DNA of 6,744 nucleotides from a bacterium (GTDB taxonomy: Bacteria; Oederibacteriota; Muellerivitia; Muellerivitales; Muellerivitaceae), in assembly GCA_025980505.1 (NCBI GenBank), contig JAICXI010000106.1, forward strand, positions 1 to 6,744, read 5' to 3'. Shown here piece after piece: positions 1-4,764 of this stretch. Position 1 is the first letter of the stretch, and every line of letters begins with the position of its first letter. Under the pieces are notes generated by a model. The model saw nothing but the letters and a program-made list of their open reading frames with translations, was not told the origin of the DNA and did not search any database. Position numbers and translations under genes: made by a program.

Positions 1-330
1 CTGGGCGTCGCCGATGGAAGTGCCTAAATCCGCCATGAACATGTTGGGCCCCGAGAAATCGCCGCCGCCCCTTTGAACGCCTTCCTCGGCCACGGCTTCG
101 AAGAACCCGCACCCGTGCAGCATGAGCATGCGCATGGGCATGTGGGCCATGGGAAAGGGCATGGCCATCTGCATGTCCTCATCCCACACCTCCATGGGCC
201 CCAAGGAAGCCGGGGAGGCGGGAAAGATGCCCCCGGCTTTCGGCATCCCCATCGAAGAATCCCCCTCCGCGTAGGAGCGGGGAGCCAGGGACAAGCCGAG
301 CAGGCAAAAAAGCAAGACGATGCGTCTCAT
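1..330 (-). CDS. Exported methionine-rich protein, C-terminus cut by the window edge
   Basis: An open frame of 110 codons from ATG at 330 to the left edge, without a stop. Residues 1-21 look like a Sec signal peptide: MRR, a hydrophobic core (residues 4-16) and a likely cut after SYA. The mature part starts acidic and Gly/Pro-rich. Residues 46-70 then hold nine methionines in 25 residues (46, 53, 55, 57, 61, 64, 66, 68, 70) plus His63 and His72, Cys74. The last part contains GPNMFMADLGTS. An AAGGAAAGG Shine-Dalgarno stretch lies about 6 bases before the ATG. Met/His-rich exported segments can bind Cu(I) or Ag(I), and I vaguely recall uncharacterised outer-membrane-type proteins with a similar PNMFMADLGTS stretch, but this is unverified. 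The product is therefore periplasmic or outer-membrane, function unknown. The gene lies after a terminator, so it is its own transcription unit. Confidence 0.72.
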   Translation of the reverse strand, partial: MRRIVLLFCLLGLSLAPRSYAEGDSSMGMPKAGGIFPASPASLGPMEVWDEDMQMAMPFPMAHMPMRMLMLHGCGFFEAVAEEGVQRGGGDFSGPNMFMADLGTSIGDAQ

Positions 331-552
331 TTGAATCCTTTCCTTCAGCTTCAGCGGGGCGCCCCTTGGAAAGAGGCGCGGAAAAACAAGGTCCAATCGT
401 CCGGGAAAGCCGGATTAAAAACAAGGCCTCTTTTCCGTTCCCGCGCCTTCGCAGGGGAAAACCCCTCCCCCGCCTTGAAACAAGCCCCCCAATAAAAATG
501 ACGGCTCAACACAACCGAGACCCAAAACCAGGAACTTAAAGATATAGTTCCC
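331..552 (-). other. Non-coding leader of the Met-rich exported gene
   Basis: This stretch lies between the bidirectional terminator and the Met-rich CDS, so it must contain that gene's promoter if the gene is transcribed alone. I see no convincing sigma-70 pair. There are small inverted repeats: TCCGG/CCGGA at 400-404 and 410-414, AGGGG/CCCCT at 453-457 and 462-466, and the palindrome GGGGCGCCCC near 356-365. Each is short enough to occur by chance in GC-rich DNA. No riboswitch or known RNA family was recognised. Confidence 0.4.
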
Positions 553-591
553 AATAAAAAAGCCCCGCCGGAGGAGCGGGGCTTTTTTATT
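553..591. terminator. Strong bidirectional intrinsic terminator
   Basis: The two arms, 553-568 and 576-591, are perfect 16-bp inverted repeats around a 7-base loop (CGGAGGA). The core is GCCCCGC/GCGGGGC, flanked by A6 on one side and T6 on the other. Either strand therefore gives a GC-rich hairpin followed by a U tract. On the minus strand it ends the transcript of the lipoprotein gene whose stop codon is at 620, about 28 bases upstream. It separates that gene from the Met-rich exported gene. All predicted genes here run on the minus strand, so termination of plus-strand RNA may be incidental. Confidence 0.95.
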
Positions 592-619
592 TTAAAAGCA
601 ACGATTGTCAGCTCAAAGC

Positions 620-1243
620 TTATTTCGCGGGTGCGGTGGTCCCGGCGGCCGGCATGTTATCGAACAGGATCTGCATGGCCAGGTCCATGGCGTGGTCCGG
701 ATTGGAGCAATCGAAAATGCAGGGGTTTCCCGCCAGCAACTGGTAGGTTTCCGACGCCTTCCAAAACACTTCCCCGCTGGCGGCATCCACCCAGCGCAAA
801 GCCGCTCCGCTGGTGTAGATATGGTGGTTATAGGTGGTTTCCTCGCTCCAGGAGGTGACTTCGCCGAACACGATGGAATCCGCATGGAAGGCTTGGCCCA
901 GCCATGCCGAAACCTTCGGGTCGCAGATGCCTGCGGCGGTCCAAGTGGTGCGGTAACGCGTGAGCACGTCCAAAACCTTCGGGTTGGACACCATCATTTG
1001 CTTCACCTTGGCGGGTTCGACGATGCTGTCGAAACGGCCCGACTTTTGGAGATCGCCGACAACCTTGGCGTTGGTGGCCTGGTTCGCCGATTCCATTCCA
1101 ATGCTGTTGGTGAAGGGCAGGACCACCACGGACTTGGGATGGAAGTCCGCGATTTTGGGACTGACTTCGGAAAAGTCGACCTTCGGGGTGCAACCTTCAA
1201 CTAGAAAAGCGCAGACCGCCAACATCAATAACTTCCTGACCAT
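620..1243 (-). CDS. Putative outer-membrane lipoprotein, DUF799/GNA1162-like
   Basis: A 207-residue protein with a lipoprotein signal peptide: MVRK, a hydrophobic stretch (residues 5-15) and a lipobox ending VEG-Cys18. The Glu at position -2 is unusual, but the rest fits signal peptidase II. Thr at +2 would not retain it in the inner membrane by the enterobacterial rule. The mature domain has SVVVLPFTNSIG (about 38-49), an alternating helix/strand pattern, then FHADSIVFGEVTSW (about 118-131) and ALRWVDAASGEVFWKAS (about 147-163). The 'VVLPF ... ADavvfG.Vt.W ... vDa.sGevlW' pattern recalls DUF799/GNA1162 and the wider group of CsgG/LpoB-type periplasmic lipoproteins. That is recall of a pattern, not a search result. 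The function in this family is not settled; assembly or accessory roles in the envelope are usually proposed. A strong terminator follows. Confidence 0.85.
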   Translation of the reverse strand: MVRKLLMLAVCAFLVEGCTPKVDFSEVSPKIADFHPKSVVVLPFTNSIGMESANQATNAKVVGDLQKSGRFDSIVEPAKVKQMMVSNPKVLDVLTRYRTTWTAAGICDPKVSAWLGQAFHADSIVFGEVTSWSEETTYNHHIYTSGAALRWVDAASGEVFWKASETYQLLAGNPCIFDCSNPDHAMDLAMQILFDNMPAAGTTAPAK

Positions 1244-1248
1244 TTCTT

Positions 1249-1254
1249 CCTCCT
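1249..1254 (-). promoter_or_regulatory. Shine-Dalgarno AGGAGG of the DUF799-like lipoprotein
   Basis: On the minus strand AGGAGG stands 5 bases before the ATG at 1243. It is the best ribosome binding site in the window and fixes that start. It suggests efficient translation of the lipoprotein. Confidence 0.9.
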
Positions 1255-1340
1255 AAAATATAGTTTAATAAACCCCGTGGGCTTGCCCCCCGATTCCGAC
1301 AACCAATACAGACCCCGGGTTGAAACCGACCTAACCCTTC

Positions 1341-1409
1341 ACTTCCTGGCCTAAAGGTCAAATACACCCGGCTTTAAAATCGTTTTAACCCTTTTTAAAA
1401 ACAGGAAGT
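1341..1409 (-). promoter_or_regulatory. Possible structured leader in the AT-rich intergenic region
   Basis: The 215-bp gap between the two lipoprotein genes is much richer in A and T than the genes beside it. In it ACTTCCTG (1341-1348) pairs perfectly with CAGGAAGT (1402-1409). Inside, AAAGG (1353-1357) pairs with CCTTT (1390-1394), and TTAAAA (1374-1379) pairs with TTTTAA (1383-1388) around a 3-base loop. The nested arms could fold in the RNA about 100-170 bases before the start at 1243, or be binding half-sites. On the minus strand an AT-rich segment (TATATT near 1422-1427) could be a -10 box, but no good -35 box accompanies it. I recognise no known riboswitch. Confidence 0.25.
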
Positions 1410-1458
1410 CATTGCCAAATAATATACCAATTTTAGTCCGGAAAAAATTTTAATTTCT

Positions 1459-1890
1459 TTAAAAAATCCACTTCAAGGGCTTTTCCTGGGTCAGGATGGA
1501 ACGGCCCCGTGAAGTCCCCACTTCGCTTTGGCGGGATTCCAGGTGAATGCGCTTTTTTTCAATGGAAATAACGTCCTCGTAATCCATGCCGCGCCGGAGG
1601 GTGCCGATGGTGGCCACAGCCCGCCGGCCGCTGGACAGGGTCACCCCCACCACGTAATTGCCGTCGGAACAAGGGAAGGAAAAATTCCGGCTTTCTCCGG
1701 GCTTGATTCCGCCCAGGTCGAAAACCTGCCCGCCGATCCGTAAGTGGCCCTCCACGATCGCTTCCCCGGCTTGGTTGGAAAACTGGACCTTACCCGTGCC
1801 GCCGCAGCCGGGAAGCAGCGCGAAGAGGCCAAGCAAAAGGGCGGGGAATGGGAAAAGAAGTGCCCCGGCGGCCCCCTTTATTTTTTCCAC
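1459..1890 (-). CDS. Small lipoprotein overlapping mlaD, unknown family
   Basis: About 143 residues. There is no usable ATG near the start. GTG at 1890 has GGAAG about 6 bases upstream and gives a normal signal peptide (MEKIKG, then a hydrophobic stretch). TTG at 1902 would add four residues. Either way the start lies inside the 3' end of mlaD, so the two are probably translationally coupled. The hydrophobic stretch ends in a lipobox, ALLPG-Cys (Cys29 from the GTG start). The mature protein is short and beta-rich: VQFSNQAGEAIVEGHLRIGG, FDLGGIKPGES, NYVVGVTLSSGR, ATIGTLRRGMDYED. This looks like one small beta-sandwich of the 'f.lG.i.pG.s ... Y.v.v.l.sGr ... iG.l..G' kind. The C-terminus is polar and basic. 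It is not recognisably MlaC or the PqiC-type auxiliary lipoprotein. Its position suggests a link to lipid transport, but this is inference. Confidence 0.75.
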   Translation of the reverse strand: MEKIKGAAGALLFPFPALLLGLFALLPGCGGTGKVQFSNQAGEAIVEGHLRIGGQVFDLGGIKPGESRNFSFPCSDGNYVVGVTLSSGRRAVATIGTLRRGMDYEDVISIEKKRIHLESRQSEVGTSRGRSILTQEKPLKWIF

Positions 1891-2756
1891 AGAAGCTTCC
1901 AAGGATGGGCCTTCAGTTCCTCCACCAGCCCCTTGATGTCGTCGGCCATGTGCTGGTCCTTGAGCAGGACTCCCAGCGAACCCTTCCCGTTATGGATGTC
2001 GTCGGCCACTTCATTCATGACCTTGAGGGTATTATCCAGGTTTTTCAGGGATCGGGTCACTTGCTGCTTGTTCAGCGCGCCGGTCAGGTCCGACAGGTTC
2101 TTGGAAACCTTCTGCGCGCTGGACACGATTTGCGTCACGTCGCCGCTGGACTTGGAGAGGTCCGCGATCATCTTTTCGATCTTAACCCGGCTTTGCACGG
2201 TCAAGGCCAGCAGGTTGTCCGTGGTCTTGTTCATGTTCTCGAAGGAGTGCAGGAAATTCTCCTTGGCTTTGGGGTCGCCCATCATCTTCTCGAAGGTTTC
2301 CAACACGTCGCCCAATTCGCTGAAGGTCAGGTCCAGGTTGTTGGCGTCCTTTCCATCGATCACGTCGCCCGGTTGGATCTCGGGGCCCGAACCCAATTCG
2401 GCCCCGATTTGGACGTAACGGGAGCCCAGCAGCCCCGTGCTGTAGAGGGACACTTGGGAGTCCCGGTGAAGCCGGATCTGGGCGTTGGTGATGAGGATGT
2501 CCACCAGGGCCGTGCCGCCGTAAGGCCGGATGTCCTTCACTTGGCCCACATCGATGCCGCCCGCGTATTTGACGGGGGCGTCGTCCTTGAGGTCCCCCAG
2601 GAAGTTGAAGGAAACGGAGTAAACCCTTCCCCCGCCCCCCAAGCGGAAGTTGTTGATGAAGAGGATGGCCACCATCAGGACGCTCAAGGAGAGGATGGTC
2701 ATGAGGCCGACCTTAAACTCAAGGCTCCAAGCACGGTCATGGTTGACGTCGGGCAT
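1878..2756 (-). CDS. mlaD: MlaD-like MCE-domain protein of the lipid-transport ABC system
   Basis: 292 residues. A cytoplasmic N-terminus is followed by one transmembrane anchor (about 17-36) and an MCE domain (about 44-122) with the usual GDLKDDAPVKYAGGIDVGQV and STGLLGSRYVQIG segments. Residues about 145-250 are rich in heptad-like Leu/Ile/Val and charged residues, probably a long helical or coiled-coil part. The end carries GKGSLGVLLKD (about 257-267), common in the tails of MCE proteins. MCE proteins form hexameric rings on the periplasmic face of the inner membrane and guide phospholipids between MlaEF and a periplasmic carrier or tunnel. It is longer than enterobacterial MlaD (about 180 residues) because of the helical tail, as in many non-enterobacterial MCE proteins, where the tail may reach across the periplasm. 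GAGG lies 9 bases before the ATG. It follows mlaF after 101 bases and overlaps the next lipoprotein gene. Confidence 0.94.
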   Translation of the reverse strand: MPDVNHDRAWSLEFKVGLMTILSLSVLMVAILFINNFRLGGGGRVYSVSFNFLGDLKDDAPVKYAGGIDVGQVKDIRPYGGTALVDILITNAQIRLHRDSQVSLYSTGLLGSRYVQIGAELGSGPEIQPGDVIDGKDANNLDLTFSELGDVLETFEKMMGDPKAKENFLHSFENMNKTTDNLLALTVQSRVKIEKMIADLSKSSGDVTQIVSSAQKVSKNLSDLTGALNKQQVTRSLKNLDNTLKVMNEVADDIHNGKGSLGVLLKDQHMADDIKGLVEELKAHPWKLLWKK

Positions 2757-2796
2757 CTGTTAAAACCTCGAAATTCAATTTTAAGCCAAGGGGACT

Positions 2797-2821
2797 TTTC
2801 GGACTGAACTCGAAACCGAAA
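2797..2821 (-). promoter_or_regulatory. Hairpin in the mlaF-mlaD gap
   Basis: TTTCGG (2797-2802) and CCGAAA (2816-2821) are perfect inverted arms around a 13-base loop, extended by a G-U and a C-G pair outside. It lies between the palindrome at the mlaF stop codon and the mlaD ribosome binding site. There is no U tract, so it is not a terminator. It may shape mRNA decay or mlaD translation, or be chance. Confidence 0.35.
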
Positions 2822-2849
2822 GGTCTTCTTGAATTCACAACCCAAAATT

Positions 2850-2869
2850 CCGGTCCGCTAGCGGACCGG
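2850..2869. repeat. Perfect 20-bp palindrome over the mlaF stop codon
   Basis: CCGGTCCGCT is followed directly by its own reverse complement AGCGGACCGG. The mlaF stop (TAG, 2858-2860) is at the centre, and the palindrome encodes the last residues PVR. As RNA it gives an 8-bp GC-rich stem with a CUAG loop. On the minus strand AATTTT follows, so the U tract is too short for a full terminator. It could be an attenuator, an mRNA 3'-end stabiliser between mlaEF and mlaD, or a protein-binding dyad. Confidence 0.7.
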
Positions 2870-3625
2870 CATGGGCCCCTCCACGCTCCCGGTCACGAAC
2901 TGATGGACGTAAGGGTCCCGGCTGTCCTTGATTTCCTCGGGAGTTCCGGTGCCGATGATTTTTCCATCATATATCATGGCGATACGGTTGGCCACTTTGT
3001 AGGCGCTGTTCATATCGTGGGTCACCACCACCGAAGTGACTCCCAGCTTCTTCTGCATGTCGAGGATCAGGCCGTTGATGGCCTCGGAAGTCACCGGGTC
3101 CAGGCCCGAGGTGGGCTCGTCATAAAGGATGATCTCCGGGTCCACGGCGATGGCGCGGGCCAGGCCGACCCTTTTGCGCATGCCGCCGGAAAGCTGGGCG
3201 GGTTTCAAGTCCAACAAGTCGTCCTTGAGCCCCACCAGTTCCAACTTTTGCCGCACAACTTCCAGCGCCCTTTCCGTGGTCATCTCGAAATCCCGCAGGA
3301 GGCGGAAGGCCACGTTTTCAAACACGGTCAGCGAGTCGAAAAGGGCCGCGTATTGGAAAACCACGCCCATTTTCTTGCGCAATTCGTTTAATTCCACTTC
3401 CCGGAGCTTGCCGACCTCCTGCCCTTCCACCCAAACTTCGCCTTCATCGGGGGACAGGAGGCCGCCGATGTGCTTCAAGATGGTGCTTTTTCCAACGCCG
3501 GACCGGCCGATGATGACCAGCGTTTCCCCCGCGTAAATTTCAAGGCTGATCCGGTCCAGGACCTTCCGGTCCCCGAAGGACTTGGAAACGTCCTTGAGCT
3601 CGATGAGTTTTTTAGTGCCGTTCAT
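2858..3625 (-). CDS. mlaF: MlaF-like ABC transporter ATPase
   Basis: 255 residues with the full set of ABC ATPase motifs: Walker A GRSGVGKS (40-47), Q-loop VFQYAALFDSLTVFENV (89-105), signature LSGGMRKR (145-152), Walker B IILYDEPTSGLDP (165-177) with catalytic Glu170, and the H-loop VVVTHD (199-204). The FQ.aALFDSLTV.ENV stretch and LSGGM(R/K)KR signature are typical of the MlaF/Mkl group of MCE transporter ATPases. ATP hydrolysis drives lipid movement through the MlaE dimer at the inner membrane. AAGGA, overlapping the mlaE stop codon, lies about 6 bases before the ATG, and only 9 bases separate the two genes, so mlaE and mlaF are surely cotranscribed. No mlaB-type STAS gene, which regulates MlaF in E. 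coli, is present nearby. Confidence 0.97.
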   Translation of the reverse strand: MNGTKKLIELKDVSKSFGDRKVLDRISLEIYAGETLVIIGRSGVGKSTILKHIGGLLSPDEGEVWVEGQEVGKLREVELNELRKKMGVVFQYAALFDSLTVFENVAFRLLRDFEMTTERALEVVRQKLELVGLKDDLLDLKPAQLSGGMRKRVGLARAIAVDPEIILYDEPTSGLDPVTSEAINGLILDMQKKLGVTSVVVTHDMNSAYKVANRIAMIYDGKIIGTGTPEEIKDSRDPYVHQFVTGSVEGPMPVR

Positions 3626-3634
3626 CGCGGTTCC

Positions 3635-4426
3635 TTAAACATGCAGCGCCGTCAGGATGGCCGTCAGGGCGTAATCCGAAATGAGGATCAGCATGAAGGC
3701 GAAAACCACCGCGTTGGTGGTGGCCTTTCCCACGCCTTCGGCCCCATTGGTGGTGGCGAAGCCCTGGCGGCAGGCCACAATGGCGATGATGGCGCCGAAA
3801 AACATGGCCTTGATCAGCCCCCCCAGGATGTCCCCGGTCTCCAAGGAAGTCCGGGTGCTGTCGATATAGGTGAGGGCCGAGGTGAATTTAAGCGAACTGA
3901 CGAAGAGGCCCCCCAACCATCCGATCAAGTCGGCGAAAATGGTCAACAGGGGAAGCATGAAGGTGAAGGCCAGGAAGCGCGGCACCGCCAGGTATTTGAT
4001 CGGGTTGGCGGCCAGGGTATAGAGGGCGTCGATTTGTTCGGTCACCTGCATGGTGCCGATCTCCGCCGCCACGGCCGAACCCATGCGGCCCGCGATGACC
4101 ATGCCGGTCAAAACCGGGCCCAATTCGCGGACCATGGACAGGGAGACCACCGAACCGATGAACTGGGAAACACCCTTGATCTTGGTTTCCAGCGTATAGC
4201 CGGATTGCAGGGCCAGGACCATTCCCGTAAAGAGGGCCGTGGTCACGGCCACCGGCACCGATTCCACGCCGATATACACCATTTGCTGGAGGATCAGCTT
4301 GCCGTCGAAGGGCTTCTTGAACATCCAACGGTGGAGGCGCAGGGTCAAAAGGACCATCTCCCCCATTTCCAGGATGTAATAGGAAAGGAACCCGCCGAGC
4401 CGTTCGATCCAGTATTTAAGTTTCAT
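3635..4426 (-). CDS. mlaE: MlaE-like MCE-transporter permease
   Basis: 263 residues from the ATG at 4426. The frame stays open upstream to TTG at 4471, but those 15 codons (LCLLCVTRWFKRLG) lie mostly in a repeat element, and AAAAGG stands 6 bases before the ATG, so the ATG is preferred. The family signature is clear at about 100-135: RELGPVLTGMVIAGRMGS, then AAEIGTMQVTEQIDAL. An amphipathic N-terminal helix (1-30) is followed by about five hydrophobic segments (near 50-75, 88-112, 147-178, 203-225, 236-258). MlaE dimers form the membrane channel between MlaF ATPases and the MlaD ring and handle phospholipids. It is first in the mlaE-mlaF-mlaD order, so any operon promoter would be in or before the repeat-filled interval upstream. 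Confidence 0.96.
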   Translation of the reverse strand: MKLKYWIERLGGFLSYYILEMGEMVLLTLRLHRWMFKKPFDGKLILQQMVYIGVESVPVAVTTALFTGMVLALQSGYTLETKIKGVSQFIGSVVSLSMVRELGPVLTGMVIAGRMGSAVAAEIGTMQVTEQIDALYTLAANPIKYLAVPRFLAFTFMLPLLTIFADLIGWLGGLFVSSLKFTSALTYIDSTRTSLETGDILGGLIKAMFFGAIIAIVACRQGFATTNGAEGVGKATTNAVVFAFMLILISDYALTAILTALHV

Positions 4427-4432
4427 CCCAAG

Positions 4433-4438
4433 CCTTTT
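4433..4438 (-). promoter_or_regulatory. Shine-Dalgarno AAAAGG that sets the mlaE start
   Basis: On the minus strand AAAAGG lies 6 bases before the ATG at 4426 and ends exactly where the repeat element begins (4439). The mlaE translation signal is thus just outside the element, supporting the shorter 263-residue protein. Confidence 0.7.
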
Positions 4439-4452
4439 GAACCACCGAGTTA

Positions 4453-4482
4453 CACAGAGTAAACAGAGCAAGGCATAAAGAA
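4453..4482 (+). repeat. Exact 30-bp direct repeat, copy 1
   Basis: Identical over 30 bases to 4676-4705. It starts CACAGAGTAAACAGAG and ends GGCATAAAGAA. Exact identity between copies in an otherwise degenerate block suggests recent duplication or gene conversion. Confidence 0.95.
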
Positions 4483-4483
4483 A

Positions 4484-4578
4484 TATTTAAACGGAACCAT
4501 GCACTTGACGGACCAAACCCGGTTCAAGCCGGGTGGAGAGGGTTTGTCACGTCAAGGACATGGTTCCCTATTTAAATA
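4484..4578. repeat. Long imperfect hairpin inside the compound element
   Basis: Three matched segments make a 24-bp interrupted stem: TATTTAAA (4484-4491) with TTTAAATA (4571-4578), GGAACCATG (4493-4501) with CATGGTTCC (4559-4567), and CTTGACG (4504-4510) with CGTCAAG (4550-4556). The interior adds GAC/GTC and AAACCC/GGGTTT (4511-4520 with 4540-4548), competing with a tip hairpin CCCGG-TTCAAG-CCGGG (4518-4533). Read in either direction this gives a stable RNA of about 95 bases between alr and mlaE. No U tract follows, so it is not an obvious terminator. Confidence 0.8.
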
Positions 4579-4675
4579 AGTAATTCTTGCCGTGCTCCGC
4601 GCGACCCCGTCAATTCCGTGTTTAATAATGTTTTAAACAACATAATAAATGCGGGGCCTTTTAAACACGGGGTTG

Positions 4676-4705
4676 CACAGAGTAAACAGAGCAAGGCATA
4701 AAGAA
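4676..4705 (+). repeat. Exact 30-bp direct repeat, copy 2
   Basis: Second copy of the 30-bp repeat at 4453-4482, starting 223 bp further on. The bases just upstream match only partly (ACCGAGTTA in copy 1, ACGGGGTTG in copy 2), so identity is confined to the core. Confidence 0.95.
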
Positions 4706-4764
4706 TGGATTTTTGAACGAGAAGTTCCTGCCGTACTCCGCGTAACTCTGTGGTTCCATTCGAT

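Larger units (their letters stand above)
4439..4756. repeat. Compound inverted-repeat element (CACAGAG-type), MITE-like
   Basis: This 318-bp block fills the gap between alr and mlaE and has no credible gene. Its ends are inverted repeats: 4439-4459 and 4736-4756 match at 18 of 21 positions (GAACCAC.GAGTTAC.C.GAG). Four copies of one motif lie in alternating orientation: 4439-4482 forward, about 4581-4625 reverse, 4661-4705 forward, about 4720-4756 reverse. The inner pair shares a perfect 10-bp inverted arm, CCGTGTTTAA (4616-4625) and TTAAACACGG (4661-4670). So it looks like two palindromic units in tandem, the first enclosing a long hairpin. No transposase is present and I see no target-site duplication. 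It could be a non-autonomous element, a REP/BIME-like repeat or a lineage-specific spacer repeat. I recall CACAGAG-type intergenic repeats in environmental genomes but cannot verify relatedness. Confidence 0.8.

Noticed and set aside
179..424. Minus-strand 81-residue ORF
   Set aside because: It is out of frame with the better 1-330 CDS, lacks a signal peptide or recognisable domain, and its start lies in the leader.
73..495. Plus-strand 140-residue ORF with a His-rich stretch that looks metal-binding
   Set aside because: It is antisense to the Met-rich exported gene: runs of ATG on the minus strand read as CAT (His) on the plus strand. The minus-strand frame has a signal peptide and a Shine-Dalgarno sequence.
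1441..1458. Terminator after the small lipoprotein gene
   Set aside because: The minus strand has a T run (AATTTTTTCC) after the stop at 1459 but no GC-rich hairpin before it, so read-through into the next gene remains possible.
1848..2807. Plus-strand 319-residue ORF, with another overlapping it at 1744-2418
   Set aside because: Antisense shadows of mlaD, which has clear family motifs. Long antisense ORFs are expected in GC-biased coding DNA.
3470..4462. Plus-strand 330-residue ORF rich in Gly, His and Gln
   Set aside because: Antisense to mlaE and the start of mlaF; low-complexity composition and no domain.
4515..4534. GGTTCAAGCC within a CCCGG/CCGGG stem, resembling a tRNA T-arm
   Set aside because: The loop is 6 rather than 7 bases in the best stem, and no anticodon arm, D-arm or acceptor stem can be built around it on either strand. 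It is the tip of the long hairpin.
4439..4756. Possible CRISPR array
   Set aside because: Only two exact 30-bp copies, starting 223 bp apart, with inverted relatives between them and no regular spacer length; no cas genes.
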